From Pontibacter actiniarum (GTDB lineage: Bacteria > Bacteroidota > Bacteroidia > Cytophagales > Hymenobacteraceae): 64,000 nt of DNA. The notes beneath the pieces are model-generated. The model made no database searches. It was not told the DNA's origin and saw only the letters and a list, made by a program, of their open reading frames with translations. Positions 17,150 to 26,100 of this stretch are shown in pieces (the first letter of the stretch is position 1; each line of letters opens with the position of its first letter). The position numbers were made by a program, and so were the translations under genes. The DNA lies in assembly GCF_003585765.1 (NCBI RefSeq), contig NZ_CP021235.1, positions 868,001-932,000 on the forward strand, in the 5' to 3' direction.

Positions 17150-18034
17150 ATGAATCAGATCATCCATAAAACCGCACAAACCATGAGAAGAATCTTAGTA
17201 CCCACAGACTTTTCGGAGGAGGCACGGAACGCCTACGAAGTAGCACTGGCCATTGCAAAACGCACCGGGGCGGCCATCAAGCTGTTGCACGTGGTGCAGC
17301 CGGTCTCCTACACCCCGAACTTCAGCGCCACAGGCGACACCATGGTCGGCAACGGCAACATGGAGCAGGTATTTATGATGCAGCTGCTCGAGGCAACGAA
17401 AGGGCGCATGCAGTCGCTGCTGGATACCTTTCCGCACGAAGGCGTGGATGTGGTGCAGGAGGTGGATGTGGACAGGCCCATCAATAAGATCAAACAGACG
17501 ATACAGGACGATGAGGTGGACCTGGTTGTGATGGGGTCGAAGGGCTCAAGCGGCCTGGATGAGTTCTTGATTGGTTCCAACACAGAAAAAGTCGTTCGCT
17601 CCGCCGACTGCCCGGTTCTGACGGTAAAGCACCGTTACCCCAACTTTGAGGTGGGCGAGATAGTGCTGGCGTCCGACTTTAAACGCGAAGTCCGCCATGC
17701 CATGGATCGGTTCAAGGCTTTCCAGCAGCTGTTCGGGGCGCGCATGCACTTAGTATACATCAATACGCCGGGCGCTTTTGAGTCGAGCGGCAACCTGCGG
17801 CAGAAGCTTGAGGACACCGCCCAGAAGTATGGCCTGAAGAACTATACCATCAACGTCTACAACGATGTGATGGAAGAGGACGGCATTCTGCACTTCGCCG
17901 AGGACATCCAAGCGGACCTGATCATGATGGCAACCCACGGTCGCACAGGCCTCGCTCATTTACTGAGTGGCAGCATTGCCGAAGACCTGGTGAACCACAC
18001 CCATATCCCGGTGCTGACCTTCCACCTGAAGTAA
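17150..18034 (+). CDS. Tandem-domain universal stress protein (UspA family)
   Basis: 294 aa in two UspA halves. The first begins RRILVPTDFSEEARNA and ends with the nucleotide-binding MGSKGSSGLDEFLIGSNTEKVVRSADCPVLTV. The second ends with MATHGRTGLAHLLSGSIAEDLVNHTHIPVLTF. Both retain the G-x2-G-x9-G(S/T) loop expected of ATP-binding Usp proteins. A cytoplasmic stress protein of unknown client. A second ATG at 17183 (MRRILVP) would remove 11 unaligned residues and may be the true start. Confidence 0.93.
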   Translation: MNQIIHKTAQTMRRILVPTDFSEEARNAYEVALAIAKRTGAAIKLLHVVQPVSYTPNFSATGDTMVGNGNMEQVFMMQLLEATKGRMQSLLDTFPHEGVDVVQEVDVDRPINKIKQTIQDDEVDLVVMGSKGSSGLDEFLIGSNTEKVVRSADCPVLTVKHRYPNFEVGEIVLASDFKREVRHAMDRFKAFQQLFGARMHLVYINTPGAFESSGNLRQKLEDTAQKYGLKNYTINVYNDVMEEDGILHFAEDIQADLIMMATHGRTGLAHLLSGSIAEDLVNHTHIPVLTFHLK

Positions 18035-18053
18035 CTGCGGTAGCGCAGTAGCA

Positions 18054-18087
18054 AAGCCTGACGCCATGCCAGCGTCAGGCTTTTTTA
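18054..18087 (+). terminator. Intrinsic terminator of the Usp gene
   Basis: Eleven-base perfect arms (AAGCCTGACGC / GCGTCAGGCTT) with a 7-base loop followed by six T residues. Confidence 0.87.
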
Positions 18088-18138
18088 TATCCGTCTGAAA
18101 AGGGTAATTTTGCCGGACAGGCCATTCCGCCAACAGAC

Positions 18139-19020
18139 ATGAGCAAACGCCCGCACATCCGATTTATCGTTAACCCCACTTCCGGCCCCAAAAGCAGCGT
18201 GGATGTGGCCGCCCGCATTCAGCAGCACCTTGATCACCAGAAGTATGACCACGACATTGTGTTCACCACGCATGCAGGGCATGCTCCGGAGCTGGCCCGC
18301 GAAGCCGCTGAGAAAGGCTGCGAGGTCGTGGTGGCCGTAGGCGGCGACGGAACGGTGAATGAGGTGGCCCGCGGGCTGATTCATACGGAGACGGCGCTGG
18401 GGATACTTCCCAAAGGGTCCGGCAACGGCCTGGCGCGGCACCTGCAATTGCCTATGGCGCTGGATGGCGCGCTGCAGGTGCTGAACAAAGGGCACATCAC
18501 CACCATTGACAGTGGTAACATCAACGGGCACCCCTTTTTCACCACAGCCGGAATTGGTTTCGACGCTTACATAAGCTCGGTGTTTGCCGGAAACAAAAAG
18601 CGGGGCCTGCAAACGTATGTGGAGCTCGTGATGAAAGAAGTGCGCAGCTACACGCATTTACCCGTAAAAGCAAGTATAAACGGCCAGGAGCTGGACACAG
18701 ACTGCTTTGTAATGGCCTTCGCCAATGCCGCGCAGTACGGCAACAACGCCTACATTGCCCCTATGGCCGATATTCAGGACGGGCTGCTGGATGTGTGCCT
18801 GGTGCGCAAGCTGGACTTTATCAAAGCCCTGCACCTGAGCTACTGCATGCTTACCAAGCAGCTTGCCAACAGTGGTAGCGCCGAGTACTTTAAAACCGAG
18901 CACGTGCAGGTGCAGACCGAGGAGGCGATGATGTTCCATGCCGACGGCGAGTACCTGGGTAAGGCAGAGGCGTTTGACGTACAGATGCTGCCGCTTTCGC
19001 TCAAGGTGCTGGTGCCTTGA
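18139..19020 (+). CDS. Diacylglycerol/sphingosine kinase-like lipid kinase (YegS/BmrU family)
   Basis: 293 aa. Family motifs in order: FIVNPTSGPKSS near the start, AVGGDGTVNEVARGL near residue 70, GILPKGSGNGLARHL near residue 93, then the C-terminal half with GIGFDAYIS and the late MFHADGE box. It should phosphorylate a diacylglycerol-like or sphingoid lipid with ATP at the membrane. Single gene, with its own terminator upstream. The lipid substrate cannot be read from sequence; sphingolipids are common in this phylum. Confidence 0.92.
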   Translation: MSKRPHIRFIVNPTSGPKSSVDVAARIQQHLDHQKYDHDIVFTTHAGHAPELAREAAEKGCEVVVAVGGDGTVNEVARGLIHTETALGILPKGSGNGLARHLQLPMALDGALQVLNKGHITTIDSGNINGHPFFTTAGIGFDAYISSVFAGNKKRGLQTYVELVMKEVRSYTHLPVKASINGQELDTDCFVMAFANAAQYGNNAYIAPMADIQDGLLDVCLVRKLDFIKALHLSYCMLTKQLANSGSAEYFKTEHVQVQTEEAMMFHADGEYLGKAEAFDVQMLPLSLKVLVP

Positions 19021-19134
19021 GAAGTGATGGGTGTGGAAGCAGGAACAGGGCTTTAATAGCCGTGCACGAGGACAAGGTAGCTGAAGCGTACCTAGCCCTG
19101 CAGTTATACAGTTTACAAGTATAAAAGAAAGACT

Positions 19135-19482
19135 ATGAGCGATAAAAATAAGAAAGGCCGCCAGGGTGTGGTATACTCTACCAGCCAGGACTTTAACTAC
19201 AACTACGAGAGCGAACAGGAGGAGGAAACACTGCCCCCTCAGCAGCAGAACCTGAAAGTGCTGCTCGATAAAAAATCAAGGGGCGGCAAGCAGGTAACGC
19301 TGGTGTCGGGTTTTGTTGGCACAGACGATGACCTGAAGGACCTCGGGAAGATGCTCAAGAGCAAGTGCGGCGTTGGCGGCTCTGCCAAAGACGGCGAAAT
19401 CCTTATCCAGGGTGATTTCCGCGACAAGGTACTGCAGGTGCTGCAAACCGCAGGCTATAAAGCCAAGAAGTCAGGGGGGTGA
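19135..19482 (+). CDS. SUI1/eIF1-like translation initiation factor (YciH family)
   Basis: 115 aa. An acidic/Gln-rich N-terminal tail of about 40 residues precedes the SUI1 fold: [51 protein letters not shown]. The Gly-rich [10 protein letters not shown] loop is diagnostic. The bacterial protein binds the 30S P-site region and monitors initiation; it is usually non-essential. Single gene. Confidence 0.93.
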   Translation: MSDKNKKGRQGVVYSTSQDFNYNYESEQEEETLPPQQQNLKVLLDKKSRGGKQVTLVSGFVGTDDDLKDLGKMLKSKCGVGGSAKDGEILIQGDFRDKVLQVLQTAGYKAKKSGG

Positions 19483-19526
19483 GTTTAGGGGAAAGAGGGC
19501 TAAAGCGTCGTACTTTCTGTCGCTCT

Positions 19527-19961
19527 TTACTTTCCTTGCAGCTCTTTCAGAAGCTTTGCGGGCCCCTGCAACACAAAGAAATTGGCCGTTTGCTGTACAA
19601 ACACCTTACCGGCAAGTGCAGGGGCGCGGGGAGGTACAGGTTTGTAAACCAATAGCAGCTGCTCTTTTCCTTTGGCCTGCACCTGCAGGTAACCGGCGGC
19701 TGCCAGGTACTGTTGCAGCTGCTGCAGTGTGTAGGCCTGGGTAGGCAGGCGCAGCTCCGTGCGGCGGTACAGCAGCAGCATGGCAAGGCTGAAGAGCAGC
19801 GCGAACAGCGCGCCGTCCTGTGCTATCTCCTGCAGTGCGGCGCCAGCTGCACCTGCTGTAAACTTTCCGCTCAGCGCGTACCACACCGCCGTTAGCAGGC
19901 TGTACATGCCAAAAAAGTACAGGTTCAGCTTTACAAACCGCAGCAACGAATAATTCTTCAT
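19527..19961 (-). CDS. Hypothetical two-helix membrane protein
   Basis: 144 aa. Two hydrophobic helices (about residues 11-32 and 48-66) are followed by a soluble C-terminal domain (YTLQQLQQYLAAAGYLQVQAKGKEQLLLVYKP) that looks like an alpha/beta module. Alanine- and leucine-rich, with no recognised family. It points away from the convergent SUI1 gene. ATG start at 19961. Function unknown. Confidence 0.65.
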   Translation of the reverse strand: MKNYSLLRFVKLNLYFFGMYSLLTAVWYALSGKFTAGAAGAALQEIAQDGALFALLFSLAMLLLYRRTELRLPTQAYTLQQLQQYLAAAGYLQVQAKGKEQLLLVYKPVPPRAPALAGKVFVQQTANFFVLQGPAKLLKELQGK

Positions 19962-20053
19962 AAGGAACAGAAATCTTTAAAGCGTGAGGAAGACGCACTG
20001 CAAACCGGCGCTACCTTCTGCTACACAACGTACATCGCCGCGCTCACACGTGC

Positions 20054-20788
20054 CTAGGCCTTGTCCACGATCCGCTGCAGGTCTTCGGGCGTGTCGATGC
20101 CGATGGTTTCATGGTGGGTGAGGGCAGTGGTGATGCGGAAGCCGTTTTCCAGCCAGCGCAATTGCTCCAGTGACTCAGCCAGCTCCAGCGAGGAGGGCGG
20201 CAGCTGCGTGATCTGCTCCAGTATATCGGCGCGGTAGCCGTAAATACCGATGTGCTTGTAGTAGGTATGCTGCTTGTGCCAGATATCGTTCGGTATGTTG
20301 CGGCAGTAGGGGATGGGCTGGCGGCTAAAGTACAGCGCCTCGCCATGCTGGCTGATAACAACCTTCGGCGCGTTGATGTTGAACAGCTCTTCCGGCGTTT
20401 CTATCTTCTTGATCAGGGTGGCCAGTTGCGTGTGGGGGTGCTCGAAGCACCTGGCTACCAGGTCTATCTGTTCCGGGTGGATAAAAGGCTCATCGCCCTG
20501 TATGTTGATGATGTACTCGTAAGGCTGATCATGCCGCTTATAAGCCTCAAAGCAGCGGTCGGTACCGCTCTGGTGCTCCGTACCGGTCATGACGGCTTTG
20601 CCGCCAAAGCTTTGCACATGCTCCCGTATCCGCTCATCATCTGTTGCCACCAGAACCTCGGCCAGGCCAGACTGCTTTGCCTGCTCGTATACCCGCTGAA
20701 TCATGGTTTTGCCTTTGATGTCGGTGAGGGGCTTGCCAGGGAAACGGGTGCTGGCGTAACGCGCCGGGATAATGCCGAGTACTTCCAT
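20054..20788 (-). CDS. kdsB: 3-deoxy-manno-octulosonate cytidylyltransferase (CMP-KDO synthetase)
   Basis: 244 aa, normal for the family. N-terminal nucleotide-binding IIPARYASTRFPGKPLTDIKGKTMIQRV, then VATDDERI, GGKAVMTGTEHQSGTDRC, NIQGDEPFIHPEQI and a C-terminal TALTHHETIGIDTPEDLQRI. It activates KDO with CTP for lipopolysaccharide core synthesis, confirming a Gram-negative envelope. Stand-alone gene, minus strand. Confidence 0.97.
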   Translation of the reverse strand: MEVLGIIPARYASTRFPGKPLTDIKGKTMIQRVYEQAKQSGLAEVLVATDDERIREHVQSFGGKAVMTGTEHQSGTDRCFEAYKRHDQPYEYIINIQGDEPFIHPEQIDLVARCFEHPHTQLATLIKKIETPEELFNINAPKVVISQHGEALYFSRQPIPYCRNIPNDIWHKQHTYYKHIGIYGYRADILEQITQLPPSSLELAESLEQLRWLENGFRITTALTHHETIGIDTPEDLQRIVDKA

Positions 20789-21140
20789 TGCTTGTATGGG
20801 TTAAGATGATACCCAAAGATACGCAAGTGCCACCGTAAAACCAGCGTTCAAACCAGGCCCGGTTTCTTTTCTTGCCTGCGCCCCCTTTTCGTGCAGACCG
20901 GCTGTAGAGCCGCCGGCAAAAGGTGGTGTGCCGCTACTGAAACAGAGGTGACTCCTCCGGGGCAGGTTAGAAAGCGGGGCCATGCGGTGCTACTTTTCGC
21001 CTTCGGGGCTTCGGGAGGTCATTTGCATAAGGGTCGCAAGTATGCTCAGGCTGAGGTACAGCAGTTTTTTCATAGTATAGATCGGGTGCCATACTAAAGG
21101 GAGCCATACGGGAGGTAAAAGGTTGCATGCCCCGCTGATA
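20789..21140. other. Spacer between kdsB and a lipoprotein gene
   Basis: About 350 bases. The only coding-like feature is the 27-codon minus-strand frame reported at 20990-21073. Confidence 0.4.
20990..21073 (-). CDS. Possible small signal-peptide-like protein
   Basis: 27 aa on the minus strand (MKKLLYLSLSILATLMQM...), a lysine pair then a hydrophobic stretch and a short polar tail. It looks like a secretion signal or membrane microprotein. It could be chance. It lies 67 bases downstream of the lipoprotein gene on the same strand. Confidence 0.25.
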   Translation of the reverse strand: MKKLLYLSLSILATLMQMTSRSPEGEK

Positions 21141-21491
21141 TTATAACGCCTCCACCGCCAGCACCCGAACAGCCGGCATCACGCGAGGCTGGGGCAGCAT
21201 GCCGCAGCGGCGGTCGATCGGCTCCGGCAGGGGCACGTACGAGAGCTGCACCCGGCTGCTGTCGCGCTCTTTAAAGCTGGCAGGTATGGCCTCCTCGTTT
21301 TCGGGCAGGTAGCGCTCGCCGTCTATCTCCACCTCAAAGCCGCACCCGTCTGCGGCTATTTCACCGGTCCAGTGTAGCGTGGCAGTGGTGTTCTGTTGCA
21401 TAGCTGATTCATCCTGTGGCGTGGTGCTTTGGCAGGAGGCAAGGCAAAGCAGTGGCAGGGCCAGGTACAGAAGTGTGCGTCTTATTTGCAT
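21141..21491 (-). CDS. Hypothetical lipoprotein
   Basis: 116 aa. Signal peptide with lipobox LASC (Cys20), then a small domain beginning ATLHWTGEIAADGCGFEVEIDGERYLPENEEAIP, with two later cysteines-prolines (RRCGMLPQPRVMPAVRVLAV). The layout resembles small Bacteroidota lipoproteins annotated only as hypothetical. It starts 23 bases after the NfeD protease gene on the same strand, so the two are probably co-transcribed. Confidence 0.75.
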   Translation of the reverse strand: MQIRRTLLYLALPLLCLASCQSTTPQDESAMQQNTTATLHWTGEIAADGCGFEVEIDGERYLPENEEAIPASFKERDSSRVQLSYVPLPEPIDRRCGMLPQPRVMPAVRVLAVEAL

Positions 21492-21514
21492 CGTGAGGGG
21501 CTTTTAACACTGTT

Positions 21515-22885
21515 TTATGTTGATTTTACTTCTACTCGCTTCACCCGGAGTGCGAAGGTGCTCTGATCAATCACCTGCACGGTATCGCCCTTTTCGATAA
21601 AGCCTTCGCGGGCCTGTGCATCGTAGAGTACGTCGTCTATCATAATGCGCCCGGAGGGGGCCATGCGGGTGTAGGCGACCCCGGTTCTGCCCACCAGGTG
21701 CTCGGCTGTGTTGGCGGAGCGGTAGCCTTCGCGGCTGTTAAACGTGTTTTGCAGCACCACATGCTGCATAGAGCGGCTGTTGAGCAGGCGGTTCCAGGTG
21801 AAGGCGATCACCACAGCGGCGCCTATCATGCCCGCCAGCACAGACACCATACTTTTCATCAGGTTCTCAGAAGGCACAAACGTAAAGTCGAAAGCCTGGT
21901 TGTTGACCATCACCAGCACCAGCGATACAACGGTGAGCGTAATGCCGCTGATGCCTGTAATGCCGAAGCCGGGCACGACAAACAGTTCCAGCATGATCAG
22001 CACAATGCCTGCCACAAACATCAGGATTTCCCAGTTCTCTGCCAGGCCGTTGAGGTAGTATGGCACCAGGTACAGCACGCCGGCCACCAGGGCCGCCAAT
22101 AGTGGGAAGCCTATGCCCGGCGTCTGCAGCTCAAAGTATAAACCACCCACAATAACCAGCAGCAGGATGCCGCTGATAAACGGGTTCAGAAAAAAGGACA
22201 CGATGCGGTCGGTGGTGCTCAGCTCGTAGTTGATGAGCTGCGCATCCTGCAAATGCAGTTCCTCCAGCACTCCCTCCACGTTAACAGCCACCCCGTCGCA
22301 GAAGCCGTACTTGATCGCCTCCGTTGTGGTGAGCGTAAGAACCTGCCCGGCCGAGAGGGTGCTGTCTACGCTGGCCTCCACCATCGACTCGGCCAGGTGC
22401 GGGTTGCGCCCGTTGGCCTCCGCGGTGGAGCGCATAATGGAGCGCATGTAGCTCTGGTACTTACCCGGGGCTGCCGCGCCGTCGGCCCCCACTACGGTGG
22501 CGGCGCCAATGTTCGCGCCGGGGGCCATGTAAATGCTGTCGCAGGCCAGGGAGATAAGCGCACCGGCCGAGGCGGCGTTCTTGTTGATGAACACATACAC
22601 CGGCTTGGGGTACTCCAGAATGCGCTTCCGGATCTCGTCGGCGTCGTTTAGGGCGCCGCCGAAGGTATCCAGCACCAGCAGCACATGGTCGGCACCCACT
22701 TCGGTCGCCTCTTCCAGAGCCAGCTCCGTGTAGCGGTTGGTTCTCGGGTCAATCTCCGACTTCACCTCCATGACAAACACTTTGGGCCTCGCCGCCTGCT
22801 GGGCAAGCGAGAAGAAGGGCAGCAGGAGTAGGCAGAGCAGCAGATAGTAGGTGTGCTGATGCCGGTGCTTTGGATAGCTTTTCAT
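21515..22885 (-). CDS. NfeD-family membrane-bound ClpP-class serine protease
   Basis: 456 aa from the ATG at 22885 (MKSYPKHRHQH, then a signal peptide). The frame extends 20 codons further upstream but that part is unlike any leader. Residues about 35-230 form the ClpP/SppA-like protease with DTFGGALNDADEIR and the Ser nucleophile in NKNAASAGALISLACD. Four to five TM helices follow (LVPYYL..., EILMFVAGIVLIMLELFVVPGFG), ending in an NfeD OB-fold (VGRTGVAYTRMAPSGRIMIDD). Such proteins pair with flotillin/stomatin proteins in membrane quality control; no such partner is adjacent here. Confidence 0.93.
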   Translation of the reverse strand: MKSYPKHRHQHTYYLLLCLLLLPFFSLAQQAARPKVFVMEVKSEIDPRTNRYTELALEEATEVGADHVLLVLDTFGGALNDADEIRKRILEYPKPVYVFINKNAASAGALISLACDSIYMAPGANIGAATVVGADGAAAPGKYQSYMRSIMRSTAEANGRNPHLAESMVEASVDSTLSAGQVLTLTTTEAIKYGFCDGVAVNVEGVLEELHLQDAQLINYELSTTDRIVSFFLNPFISGILLLVIVGGLYFELQTPGIGFPLLAALVAGVLYLVPYYLNGLAENWEILMFVAGIVLIMLELFVVPGFGITGISGITLTVVSLVLVMVNNQAFDFTFVPSENLMKSMVSVLAGMIGAAVVIAFTWNRLLNSRSMQHVVLQNTFNSREGYRSANTAEHLVGRTGVAYTRMAPSGRIMIDDVLYDAQAREGFIEKGDTVQVIDQSTFALRVKRVEVKST

Positions 22886-22957
22886 AAATTTGTGGACTGG
22901 TAAGAAACCAATATCAGGAGATAATATAGTAAAATCCGACGGCATATCATACCTCCA

Positions 22958-23761
22958 TTGTTTACATACGATTTTAAGGCTGCGGTGTGGCGCATTCGGC
23001 TGGATAGCACGACCGGCAACATTGCCCTGGAAGTGCGCGACCCGGAGGTGCTGCTGACGCGCTTCTATACCCTGGATACGGAGAAGTATACGTTAAAAGA
23101 GCTGCCGCTGCCGCAGGTACAGGCCTGGTGGCAGGGGCTGGAAGACGCGGAGCAGGGCATTTTATACCTGCACGGGTACGGGAACAGGCAGCTGGGGCAG
23201 CACAAAGGCATTGTGGCCATTGCGGAGGCGGACGGAAGCAAGGGGTGGGAAGTGCCCGAACTGGCCTTCTATGGCATCTCGGCCGCAGGGCTCGTGGCCT
23301 ATGACCCGGAGCAGCCCGAGGCCCCGCTGCAGGTGCTGGCGTTAGCAACCGGGCAGCCCACAGGTGTTACCCTGAGCCAGTGGCAGGCGGCTGCGGCAGT
23401 GGCGCAGTTTAGCCCCATCCGTTACCGATACTGTCTTTACCCGGTGCTGTACCGGGAAGGGGAACCTTATTTTGAGGAGGTGCGGGCCTTCCTAGGGGCG
23501 CAGCTGCGGGTGCAGGCCGTTAAGGCCATAGAGTATGCCGAAACCGGTGCAAACCTGGTGGTGAGCTTTTACACGGAGGAGGCCGCGGGCAAACTACGTA
23601 ATGAACTAGCCATTTTCGATCTGGAAGGAGTTTTGCACCAAAAAGTGCAACTTGGCAGTGGATTAAGTGGCATTGGTTCAGATACTTTTTTTATCTTTAA
23701 GCACAATTTACATTTCATCCAGAATAAAGACATTCTACAGGTTTTTCGACTTTTAGCCTAG
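22958..23761 (+). CDS. DUF4905 family protein
   Basis: 267 aa, beta-rich. It starts at TTG 22958, since no in-frame ATG is near and the residues that follow (FTYDFKAAVWRIRLD) match the expected N-terminus of DUF4905 proteins. The body has repeated WRxxLD-, YLHGYG- and VVSFY-type strands suggesting a beta-propeller-like or WD-like fold. Function unknown. It is divergent from NfeD (72 bases apart) and 6 bases before the LysM gene, so probably in an operon with it. Confidence 0.75.
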   Translation: MFTYDFKAAVWRIRLDSTTGNIALEVRDPEVLLTRFYTLDTEKYTLKELPLPQVQAWWQGLEDAEQGILYLHGYGNRQLGQHKGIVAIAEADGSKGWEVPELAFYGISAAGLVAYDPEQPEAPLQVLALATGQPTGVTLSQWQAAAAVAQFSPIRYRYCLYPVLYREGEPYFEEVRAFLGAQLRVQAVKAIEYAETGANLVVSFYTEEAAGKLRNELAIFDLEGVLHQKVQLGSGLSGIGSDTFFIFKHNLHFIQNKDILQVFRLLA

Positions 23762-23767
23762 CCAATT

Positions 23768-24748
23768 ATGATACGATCTCTTTTACTCACCCTTGTAGCA
23801 GTGCCTGTGCTATCTCTTTCGGCTAATGCCTTTGATTTAGCGGCGCGCCGCGACTCTGTAGGCACAGAGCAGAAAAACGGAAAGCTGTTTGTGAAACATA
23901 AAGTGGAGCCGAAGGAAACGCTGTATGCGCTCTCCCGGAAGTACGGCGTGCCGGTAACGCAGATTGTGGAAGCGAACCCCAAAGTACAAACGTCCATCAT
24001 GATAGGCCAGATCGTGCTTATCCCGCGCGGCTTTGTGTCAGTGGGGGCTACTGCCGCGGCAAACACGGGCGCCGCGCCTGCTGCCAGCAACCGCACCTAC
24101 ACCGTTAACCAGATCGGCAATAAGATGCACACGGTAGAGCCGCAGCAGACGCTTTACTCTATTTCGCGCCTGTACAATGTGTCTGTGGAGAACCTGAAGT
24201 TCTGGAACACCCTGCAGGATAACACAATTGAGATCGGGCAGAAACTGATTGTGGGCACCGGCGTCGCACAGCCTACCCAGAAGCCGATGTACATGCCGGA
24301 GCCGGATGACGAGATGACGCAAAGCAGTGCCGCCAACGCGCCTGTTGCCTCTACTGCGCCAGCTACCGCAGCACCTGCGGCGGCTACAACTGCCGCCCCC
24401 GGCAAAACCATCACCCTGACTGCCAACGAGCGCGAAGAGGAGGAGTACAAAGACCCTAACCCGTCTAAGGGTGTAAACAAGATGATGGAAAGCGGGATGG
24501 CCGAGATGATTGACGCCAAATCGAACGATACAAACAAGTACCTGGCGCTGCACAAAACAGCACCGGTAGGCACCATTATGCAGGTAAAGAACGCTATGAA
24601 CGGCCAAGTTGTTTACGTGCGGGTAATCGGTAAGCTGCCGGAGACTGGTGCAAACGATAAAGTGGTGGTGCGCCTTTCCAAAAAGGCGTATCAGAAGCTG
24701 GGAGCCGTGGATGAGCGCTTCCGTGTGGAGCTGTCTTACATGCCTTAG
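23768..24748 (+). CDS. Secreted LysM protein with two LysM repeats and a C-terminal RlpA-like (DPBB) domain
   Basis: 326 aa. Signal peptide (LLLTLVAVPVLSLSANA). First LysM at about 43-88 (HKVEPKETLYALSRKYGVPVTQIVEANP). Second at about 118-165 (MHTVEPQQTLYSISRLYNVSVENLKFWN). An Ala/Pro/Thr-rich linker follows, then a C-terminal domain with ALHKTAPVGTIMQVKNAMNG and VVVRLSKKAYQKLG like the double-psi beta-barrel of RlpA-type proteins. It should bind peptidoglycan in the periplasm. No catalytic Asp of lytic RlpA can be confirmed. Confidence 0.9.
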   Translation: MIRSLLLTLVAVPVLSLSANAFDLAARRDSVGTEQKNGKLFVKHKVEPKETLYALSRKYGVPVTQIVEANPKVQTSIMIGQIVLIPRGFVSVGATAAANTGAAPAASNRTYTVNQIGNKMHTVEPQQTLYSISRLYNVSVENLKFWNTLQDNTIEIGQKLIVGTGVAQPTQKPMYMPEPDDEMTQSSAANAPVASTAPATAAPAAATTAAPGKTITLTANEREEEEYKDPNPSKGVNKMMESGMAEMIDAKSNDTNKYLALHKTAPVGTIMQVKNAMNGQVVYVRVIGKLPETGANDKVVVRLSKKAYQKLGAVDERFRVELSYMP

Positions 24749-24767
24749 TGCACTAGCGTTACAACAT

Positions 24768-24806
24768 AAAAAAGGGGAGCCAGCGTATAGCTGGCTCCCC
24801 TTTTTT
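24768..24806 (+). terminator. Intrinsic terminator of LysM gene
   Basis: Seventeen-base perfect arms around a 5-base loop (AAAAAAGGGGAGCCAGC and its complement), T-run on the plus strand. Confidence 0.9.
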
Positions 24807-24847
24807 ATACACTGCTTTTTAAAGCTCTCCCTGCTGGTATAGGCGGG

Positions 24848-24872
24848 CACTTGCGCCAGCGAGGGTGTTTAG
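24848..24872 (+). repeat. Partial copy of the CTTGCGCCAG dispersed repeat
   Basis: CACTTGCGCCAGCGAGGG followed by TGTTTA resembles the repeat at 36055-36076 (CTTGCGCCAGCAGGAG, TGTTTA). The left half of its palindrome is missing. Confidence 0.45.
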
Positions 24873-24904
24873 CCAATAGGAAGGCGATTCAAAAAGCAGC
24901 CTAA

Positions 24905-24944
24905 ACGGCAAGAGCGGCTCCAAAGGGATGCCGCTCTTGTCGTT
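24905..24944 (-). terminator. Hairpin terminator downstream of fabH
   Basis: Fourteen-base arms with one mismatch (ACGGCAAGAGCGGC / GCCGCTCTTGTCGT), 12-base loop. It sits 20 bases beyond the fabH stop in its direction. Confidence 0.6.
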
Positions 24945-24964
24945 TTATACTTAATGTAAGGAGA

Positions 24965-25963
24965 TTACTTCGGGTCGTAGGCCCACTTCAGGTAAATGGC
25001 ACCCCAGGTAAAGCCACCGCCGAAAGCAGCCAGAATCAGGTTATCGCCTTTCTTCAGCTGGTTCTCATACTCCCACAGGCAAAGCGGAATAGTGCCGCTT
25101 GTGGTGTTGCCAAACTTATGGATGTTGAGCATCACCTTCTCGTTATCGAGGCCCATGCGGTTGGCCGTCGCCTCGATGATACGCTTGTTTGCCTGGTGCG
25201 GCACGAGCCAGGCAACATCTTCCCCGGTCAGGTGGTTGCGCTCCATGATCTCGGCGGATACATCGGCCATGCCTTTCACGGCGAACTTAAACACCTGCTG
25301 GCCTTCCTGAAACGCATAGTGCTCACGGGCCTGTACCGTTTCAACAGTGGCAGGTTTGCGGCTGCCGCCGGCTTTCATGTGCAGGAACTGTGCGCCCGTG
25401 CCGTCCGACTTCAGGATGGAGTCCTGGATGCCCAGGCCTTCTGTGTTCGGCTCCAGCATCACGGCTCCGCCGCCATCACCGAAGATAATGCAGGTAGCGC
25501 GGTCTGTATAGTCAATGATGGAAGACATCTTATCCGCCCCCACCACGATCACCTTTTTGTATTGGCCCGACTCCACAAACTTAGAGCCTGTTACCAGGGC
25601 GTACAGGAAGCCGGAGCAGGCAGCCTGCAGGTCGTAACCGAAAGCGTTTACCGCGCCTACCTCCGCTGTGATCAGGTTTGCCGTTGCCGGGAAAACCATG
25701 TCCGGGGTAGTGGTGGCGCAGATCAGCAAGTCGACTTCCTCTGGCTTGGTGTTGGTTTTCTTGAGTAGTTCTTTAACTGCCGGTACCGCAATGTGGGATG
25801 TACCCTGGCCTTCGCCCTTCAGAATGCGCCTCTCTTTGATACCCGTCCTGGAGGTGATCCACTCATCGTTGGTTTCCACCATCGTCTCAAGCTCCTTGTT
25901 GGTGAGCACGTATTCTGGTACATAACCACTTACGCCAGTAATGGCAGCAGTAATCTTACTCAT
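24965..25963 (-). CDS. fabH: Beta-ketoacyl-ACP synthase III
   Basis: 332 aa. Catalytic triad motifs are all present: Cys in [11 protein letters not shown] (about residue 114), His in [11 protein letters not shown], and Asn in [11 protein letters not shown]. The N-terminal [17 protein letters not shown] and the C-terminal [15 protein letters not shown] are standard. It condenses an acyl-CoA primer with malonyl-ACP to begin fatty-acid synthesis. It follows plsX on the minus strand, but a hairpin with a T-run separates them, so fabH may have its own promoter. Confidence 0.97.
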   Translation of the reverse strand: MSKITAAITGVSGYVPEYVLTNKELETMVETNDEWITSRTGIKERRILKGEGQGTSHIAVPAVKELLKKTNTKPEEVDLLICATTTPDMVFPATANLITAEVGAVNAFGYDLQAACSGFLYALVTGSKFVESGQYKKVIVVGADKMSSIIDYTDRATCIIFGDGGGAVMLEPNTEGLGIQDSILKSDGTGAQFLHMKAGGSRKPATVETVQAREHYAFQEGQQVFKFAVKGMADVSAEIMERNHLTGEDVAWLVPHQANKRIIEATANRMGLDNEKVMLNIHKFGNTTSGTIPLCLWEYENQLKKGDNLILAAFGGGFTWGAIYLKWAYDPK

Positions 25964-26009
25964 TTGCTAAATTGTTAAGGTGATAAAGATTAAGGCAGGC
26001 AATTTAATA

Positions 26010-26071
26010 AAAAAAACTTGGCATAACCTGTCAGTTTCTTTAAAAAGAATCTTTAAACAGACTATGCCAAG
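26010..26071 (-). terminator. Terminator or attenuator between plsX and fabH
   Basis: On the minus strand CTTGGCATA (26063-26071) pairs perfectly with TATGCCAAG (26017-26025) across a 37-base loop with further small pairings. It is followed by eight T residues. It could end the plsX transcript or attenuate fabH. Confidence 0.55.
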
Positions 26072-26100
26072 CTTTGAAGCAATTTGCGGGCTGCCGCTAC

